In this document: in pieces, positions 59,647-64,000 of the stretch
How positions within the stretch are numbered: position 1 is the first letter of the stretch
Layout of the letters: each line of letters opens with the position of its first letter
Notes under the pieces: generated by a model
Databases searched by the model: none
What the model saw: only the letters and a program-made list of their open reading frames with translations
Told to the model about the DNA's origin: nothing
Position numbers and translations under genes: made by a program
NCBI RefSeq assembly: GCF_963665445.1
Contig: NZ_OY762276.1
Coordinates: forward strand, 1,892,001-1,956,000
DNA from: an uncultured Desulfobulbus sp.
GTDB taxonomy: Bacteria; Desulfobacterota; Desulfobulbia; Desulfobulbales; Desulfobulbaceae
Direction of reading: 5' to 3'
DNA length: 64,000 bases

Positions 59647-61677
59647 ATGCGCATTCTCTTTTTCCTGGGTCTCCTTCTTTCTCTGCTAACGCCGTCCCTT
59701 GCCCAGGTTCCATCCTCACTGACCGAGCTCTCCAAATCAGCGCCTGTCTCGCGAACAACAACGGCGCCGCCTTCGGTGCAGACCGCCGTTGAGGAAACAT
59801 CGCAACAAGCCGCCACGGTAACAACGGATACCACTACCGCCGTCCCACAGGTGCAAGCGGAAACAGCAAGTCCCACAGCACAAAAAACTATCTCCATTGA
59901 CACCATCAAGGTAAAGGATGCCTCCCCCAAACAGTCTTCAAACAAGATCGCGGAGACTCGGAAGCATAATGGGGCCAAGCACAAGGATGAACCGGCGGTC
60001 AAAAATGAAAAGACCGTCAACGGAGAAAACGGGGAGACGATCAATATACAATCCGTTTTGACCAAAGAGCTGGCTCCACAGGAGGATACGAGAAAGGTCG
60101 AAGATACCCTGCAGATGCTCTCTTCCCTAGTTCAGTTGCAGAAAAACCTGAAACAGCAAATAAGTGTTGTTGGCAATCGGCTGAAAAAAAGTTCGTCGGA
60201 CTCGGAAAAACAAAATCTTACCACTGAATTAAACAACCTTGATAAACAGCTCAATGAGGCGAGTGCTGATTTTGAACGCCTGGCCACGGGCGTAGACTCA
60301 GGTGTCTTTTCCAGCCCTAAAACAGAAAACTTCAGTTGGAAAGAGGAAGTCTCTGTTCTTATCGAGCCAACGATCAAGGAACTCAAACAGCTCACGGCCC
60401 GCGTTCGGCAAAAATCCGACCTAAAAGATGCCATCGCCCGTTATGAAACGCAGTTGGCCACGGCCAACGCCGCTGTTGATCACTTGACCAATCTGGCAAA
60501 AGAGGCCAACGGCAAAGAGACCGATTCTCCGCAAATCAAAAAACTGCTCAACGAGTTGCTCCCGGTTTGGCAGAATATGCAGCGGCGTATCACCGGAAAA
60601 CTCGATCTGGCCCGTAGTGAACTCCACAAGATGGAGACCACAGACGAGTCGTTTTTTCAACAATCGAGCAATTCCTTGCGCCACTTCTTCCGCGAACGAG
60701 GCTGGTACCTGCTGCTGGCCATGGGAACATTCGTCGCTGTTCTGTTCTCTTTACGCCTTCTCGCCCGTCTGGTGATGAAAATCCTGCCGGGCGCCAAGAA
60801 GGAACAGCGGCCAATTCACGTTCGCGTGTTTGATATTTTCTTTCAATTTTTCTCTGTTCTTTCTGCTATTTGTGGTTTTGTCCTCATTCTCTACGTCGGC
60901 GAGGACTGGTTCCTCCTGAGCGGCACGATCATCTTTCTTTTCGGGATCGCCTGGACCATACGCCAGACTGTGCCCAAGATGTGGCGTCAGGTCCGCCTGA
61001 TGTTGAACATGGGGGCTATCCGCGAAGGCGAGCGGGTGATCTATCAAGGGGTGGCTTGGAAGGTCGAGGCGATCAACTTTTTCTGCAAACTGCACAACCC
61101 TGCACTCGGCATGACCGTGCGCATTCCCATCGAAAACATCACCGACCTCATCAGCCGCCCCTATGATTCTGCCGAACCCTGGTTTCCCTGCGGCATCGGT
61201 GATTGGGTGGCCATTGAAGGCAAAGCAAACGCCAAGGTGGTCAGCCTGTCGCCTGAACAGGTGGAGCTGGTCGAACTCGGCGGGCGAAAGGTCGTGTATC
61301 CAACCGCCGATTTTCTCGGCCTTGCACCGGCGAACCTCTCGACCAACTTCTTCATCCGGGTGGTGTTCGGCCTTTCCTATGATCTTCAAGAGGAAATCAC
61401 CACCACCGTGCTGGAAAAACTGCTGGCTTATATGGAGGCAAAATTTGCCGAACATAAACTTGCCGATCACTGTCTCAGCCTGACGGTCGATTTTCTCCAG
61501 GCCGGTGCATCCTCGCTTGACGTGGTGATCTTTGCCAATATGCGCGGCGATCAGGCCCCCTCCATCGGTAAAATCGAGCGATCGATTGCGCGCTGGTGCG
61601 TTGAATGCAGCAACCTCAACAACTGGGAGATCCCGTTCCCGCAGCTGACGGTCCACATGCCCAATCAGTCCAAGTAA
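59647..61677 (+). CDS. MscS family mechanosensitive channel with long periplasmic region
   Basis: A 676-residue protein. A signal peptide (residues 1-19, cleavage after SLA) is followed by a Thr/Ala-rich linker (20-130) and a coiled-coil region (about 145-330). Three spans follow (352-376, 393-417, 421-438). The MscS beta domain begins near residue 459 (EGERVIYQGVAWKVEAINFF), and a mixed C-terminal cytoplasmic domain ends the protein. The long periplasmic part recalls MscK-type channels but is shorter. It should release solutes on hypo-osmotic shock. Confidence 0.85.
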   Translation: MRILFFLGLLLSLLTPSLAQVPSSLTELSKSAPVSRTTTAPPSVQTAVEETSQQAATVTTDTTTAVPQVQAETASPTAQKTISIDTIKVKDASPKQSSNKIAETRKHNGAKHKDEPAVKNEKTVNGENGETINIQSVLTKELAPQEDTRKVEDTLQMLSSLVQLQKNLKQQISVVGNRLKKSSSDSEKQNLTTELNNLDKQLNEASADFERLATGVDSGVFSSPKTENFSWKEEVSVLIEPTIKELKQLTARVRQKSDLKDAIARYETQLATANAAVDHLTNLAKEANGKETDSPQIKKLLNELLPVWQNMQRRITGKLDLARSELHKMETTDESFFQQSSNSLRHFFRERGWYLLLAMGTFVAVLFSLRLLARLVMKILPGAKKEQRPIHVRVFDIFFQFFSVLSAICGFVLILYVGEDWFLLSGTIIFLFGIAWTIRQTVPKMWRQVRLMLNMGAIREGERVIYQGVAWKVEAINFFCKLHNPALGMTVRIPIENITDLISRPYDSAEPWFPCGIGDWVAIEGKANAKVVSLSPEQVELVELGGRKVVYPTADFLGLAPANLSTNFFIRVVFGLSYDLQEEITTTVLEKLLAYMEAKFAEHKLADHCLSLTVDFLQAGASSLDVVIFANMRGDQAPSIGKIERSIARWCVECSNLNNWEIPFPQLTVHMPNQSK

Positions 61678-61763
61678 TTGGCATGTGCATCGCTGCAGAA
61701 CTTCAGCGTAGATAACACTATTTATGGAATTTCAATTTACTCCGGCTCTCGCCCACTAGATAC

Positions 61764-63188
61764 ATGCTCAGCGAAACCATCCTTAGCCAACTTGAGGCGA
61801 TCGTCGGGTCGGCCAACATCTCCGCACGCACCGTTGACCGCATCACCCACTCCTTCGACGCCACCCAGCGCAGGTGCCTGCCCGATGTGGTGGTTCACCC
61901 GGCAACCACCGAGGAGATCAGCCGTATCGTCCGTTTGGCCGACCAGGAACGTATCCCCCTGCTTCCTCGGGGGGCGGGCAGCGGTTTTACCGGCGGCAGT
62001 CTGCCTGTCCATGGAGGCATCGTCCTCGTTCTCACCCGGATGAACCGTATCCTCGAGATCGATACCGACAACTTGATCGCCGTGGTCGAACCGGGTGTTG
62101 TCACCGGCGATCTCCAGCGGGAGGTGGAACGGCTCGGCCTCTTTTATCCGCCGGATCCCGCCTCCAAGGATTTCTCCACTCTTGGCGGCAATGTTGCCGA
62201 ATGCGCCGGCGGTCCACGCTGTGTCAAATACGGCGTCACCCGTGACTATGTGCTCGGATTGACCGTGGTCACACCCAGAGGCGATATTATCCGCACCGGC
62301 GGGCGCACCATGAAAAACGTGGTCGGATACGACCTGACCCGACTTTTTGTCGGCGCCGAAGGCACCTTGGGGGTGGTCACCGAAATTATTCTTCGACTCC
62401 TGCCCAAGCCCGAGGCACGCAAAACCATGCTGGTGGCCTTTGCCTCCATCGAGGGGGCGGCAGAAGGCGTTTCCACCATCATTCGCGGCAAGATCATTCC
62501 CACCACGCTGGAGTTCATGGATGGTTCGGCCATCGAATGCGTGCGTAAGGCCACGCCTCTTGACCTACCGGAGGCCTGCCAGGCCGTGCTCATTATCGAG
62601 GTGGATGGTGCCAGGGATCAGTTGGATGGTCAGGTGAAGCGGATCCTCGAGCTGATCGAGCCCCTCGGAGTCCTCGAGACCAGGATTGCGGCGACAACCG
62701 ATGAATCCGAGGCGATCTGGAAGGTGCGCCGGGCAGTCAGCCCGAGCCTGCGCAACCTCAACCCCAATAAGTTCAACGAGGATATTGTCGTGCCCCGATC
62801 CCGGGTGCCGGAGATGATTCGCGCCCTGGAAAAAATCTCCCAGACCTATAAAGTGCCAATCGTCAACTTCGGTCATGCAGGGGACGGCAACATTCATGTC
62901 AATGTCATGGTCGATTTGCAGGAACCCGGCATGGAGAACACGGTTGCCCAGGTCCTCAACGAGATCTTCCAGTGCGCGGTCAACCTCAAAGGATCGGTCA
63001 GCGGAGAACATGGGATTGGCACCGCCAAAGCCCCCTATATCGGTCTGGAGCTGAGCCCGGAGACCCTGGCTGCCATGCGCGCCATCAAAGGGGCGCTCGA
63101 CCCCAACAACATCATGAACCCAGGAAAAATATTCCCGGAACTGGAATTTCAACAACGCGCTTTTCTCCCGGATACACCTGCTGTATGA
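61764..63188 (+). CDS. glcD: FAD-linked oxidase, glycolate oxidase subunit GlcD-like
   Basis: A 474-residue FAD-binding type 4 oxidoreductase. The FAD-binding region has LLPRGAGSGFTGGSLPVHGG, NVAECAGGPRCVKYGVTRDYVLGL and GRTMKNVVGYDLTRLFVGAEGTLGVVTE. The C-terminal domain carries NFGHAGDGNIHVN and GEHGIGTAKAPYI, as in GlcD and D-lactate dehydrogenases. It oxidises glycolate or D-lactate; the substrate is not certain. Its stop overlaps the start of the iron-sulfur partner gene, so the two form one enzyme. Confidence 0.9.
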   Translation: MLSETILSQLEAIVGSANISARTVDRITHSFDATQRRCLPDVVVHPATTEEISRIVRLADQERIPLLPRGAGSGFTGGSLPVHGGIVLVLTRMNRILEIDTDNLIAVVEPGVVTGDLQREVERLGLFYPPDPASKDFSTLGGNVAECAGGPRCVKYGVTRDYVLGLTVVTPRGDIIRTGGRTMKNVVGYDLTRLFVGAEGTLGVVTEIILRLLPKPEARKTMLVAFASIEGAAEGVSTIIRGKIIPTTLEFMDGSAIECVRKATPLDLPEACQAVLIIEVDGARDQLDGQVKRILELIEPLGVLETRIAATTDESEAIWKVRRAVSPSLRNLNPNKFNEDIVVPRSRVPEMIRALEKISQTYKVPIVNFGHAGDGNIHVNVMVDLQEPGMENTVAQVLNEIFQCAVNLKGSVSGEHGIGTAKAPYIGLELSPETLAAMRAIKGALDPNNIMNPGKIFPELEFQQRAFLPDTPAV

Positions 63189-64000
63189 GTCATTTGAAAC
63201 AACTCCAAGATTTTCAGGATTGTCTCGCCCAATGCGTTCGTTGCGGCGCCTGCCAGGCCCACTGCCCGGTCTACCGCGAAACCTGCCGTGAGGGCTCGGT
63301 GGCCCGGGGTAAAATCGTGTTAGCAGCCTCGGTACTGGCCGGTGAGGTGGAGCTCGACGACCGACTTTGCCAGGAGATCAGCCTTTGCCTGCTCTGCGGC
63401 TCCTGTGTGGCCAAATGTCCCAACAAAGTCCCCACCGATGCCATTGTCGGGGCACTCAGACGGCAAATCACCCAAACCCACGGACTCTCCTCCATTGGCA
63501 AAAAGGTGGCCACTCTGACCGGCTCCAAATCGCTGCTCAAAGCCCTGATCAAGGGCGCGGATCTGCTCTCGCCGCTGCTTTTTAAAAAGGTTCCCGAATC
63601 AAGTGGGTTACGGCTCCGGTTTTCCCCGGACATGCTCAAAGATCGCAGTCTGCCCCCCCTGCCCGACCACACCCTTTTTGACCGGGTGCCCGAATTCCTT
63701 CAAGGGGATGCGGATAAACCGCTTGTGGGCATCTTTGCTGGCTGCGCACTGACCTACCTCTACCCCCAGGTCGGCGAACTGCTGGTCCGCCTGCCGCATC
63801 GCTTAGGCTTTTCGGTGGTCCTGCCTCATACCCAGGGCTGTTGCGGCATGCCGGCCTTTTCATCGGGCAACGCACCGCTCATCGACAAACTCGCGCAAAT
63901 GAACATCAAGGCCTTTGGCAAACTCCAACCAAGCCTCATTCTCACCGCCTGCGCCTCCTGCCATGGGATGCTCGCAGGCCACTATGCGGAAAAATCAGGC
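63185..64000 (+). CDS. glcF: Iron-sulfur oxidoreductase subunit GlcF-like, 3' end cut by window
   Basis: Starts at ATG 63185, overlapping the glcD stop (ATGA), and stays open for 272 codons to the end of the window. Two ferredoxin motifs (CVRCGACQAHCP and CLLCGSCVAKCP) lie in the first 85 residues. The first CCG-type cysteine domain follows (GIFAGCALTYLYPQVG; HTQGCCGMPAFSSG), and LTACASCHGML begins the next stretch. It passes electrons from the FAD subunit to the quinone pool or another carrier. The C-terminal part is outside the window. Confidence 0.88.
   Translation, partial: MSHLKQLQDFQDCLAQCVRCGACQAHCPVYRETCREGSVARGKIVLAASVLAGEVELDDRLCQEISLCLLCGSCVAKCPNKVPTDAIVGALRRQITQTHGLSSIGKKVATLTGSKSLLKALIKGADLLSPLLFKKVPESSGLRLRFSPDMLKDRSLPPLPDHTLFDRVPEFLQGDADKPLVGIFAGCALTYLYPQVGELLVRLPHRLGFSVVLPHTQGCCGMPAFSSGNAPLIDKLAQMNIKAFGKLQPSLILTACASCHGMLAGHYAEKSG

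Overview
The window reads as about 64 kb of chromosome from an anaerobic, respiring member of the Desulfobacterota, most likely Desulfobulbales-like. The reasons are multiheme c-type cytochrome, NrfD and ferredoxin genes, citramalate synthase, an MglA-like GTPase with a Roadblock partner, DUF4911 beside miaB, and a moderately high GC content. The assignment rests on gene content alone. I found no tRNA, rRNA, CRISPR array, prophage or insertion-sequence transposase.

Layout. 1-1.8 kb (minus): the start of a radical SAM gene cut by the window edge, serC and trmL. 2.1-13.5 kb (plus): lysC, cimA, a ComEA-like protein, miaA, recJ, purB, DUF4911, miaB, a PHP phosphoesterase, a second radical SAM protein and an S4 RNA-binding protein. 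13.6-17.2 kb: a PEP-synthase-like protein followed by a phosphatase/Cys-cluster fusion. 17.3-18.9 kb (minus): an adenosine deaminase with a lipoprotein signal.

19.3-28.3 kb is a respiratory island. A Tat-exported four-cluster iron-sulfur protein and a hexaheme cytochrome end at a strong terminator. Next, on the same strand, come a sigma-54 promoter, a small membrane protein, an NrfD-type quinone-interacting subunit and a MerR regulator. A sigma-54 activator with four PAS domains is divergent from the iron-sulfur gene. Beyond it the small protein-NrfD-MerR module occurs a second time. The likely role is quinol/cytochrome electron transfer under redox-sensing control.

28.4-35.4 kb: a gene-poor AT-rich stretch, ftsH, a candidate structured RNA, then Roadblock protein, MglA-like GTPase and a large acidic scaffold-like protein. 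35.4-44.1 kb (minus): yejBE, a DUF4177 protein, avtA, a small Cys protein, and the close-packed argJ-CHAD-parA-sixA operon. 44.4-46.7 kb (plus): cardiolipin synthase and a phosphoesterase. 46.7-55.4 kb (minus): secA, an N-acetyltransferase, small membrane proteins, argS, alr and a ferredoxin. 55.7-64 kb (plus): DUF2156, LysE, Sir2, pdxH, an MscS channel and a glcD-glcF pair cut by the window end.

Five copies of a roughly 100-bp intergenic repeat lie between 18.9 and 50.7 kb. The items most worth a second look are the sigma-54/PAS/NrfD/MerR system, the Roadblock-GTPase-scaffold trio, the structured RNA upstream of it, the repeat family and the CHAD-ParA-SixA operon.
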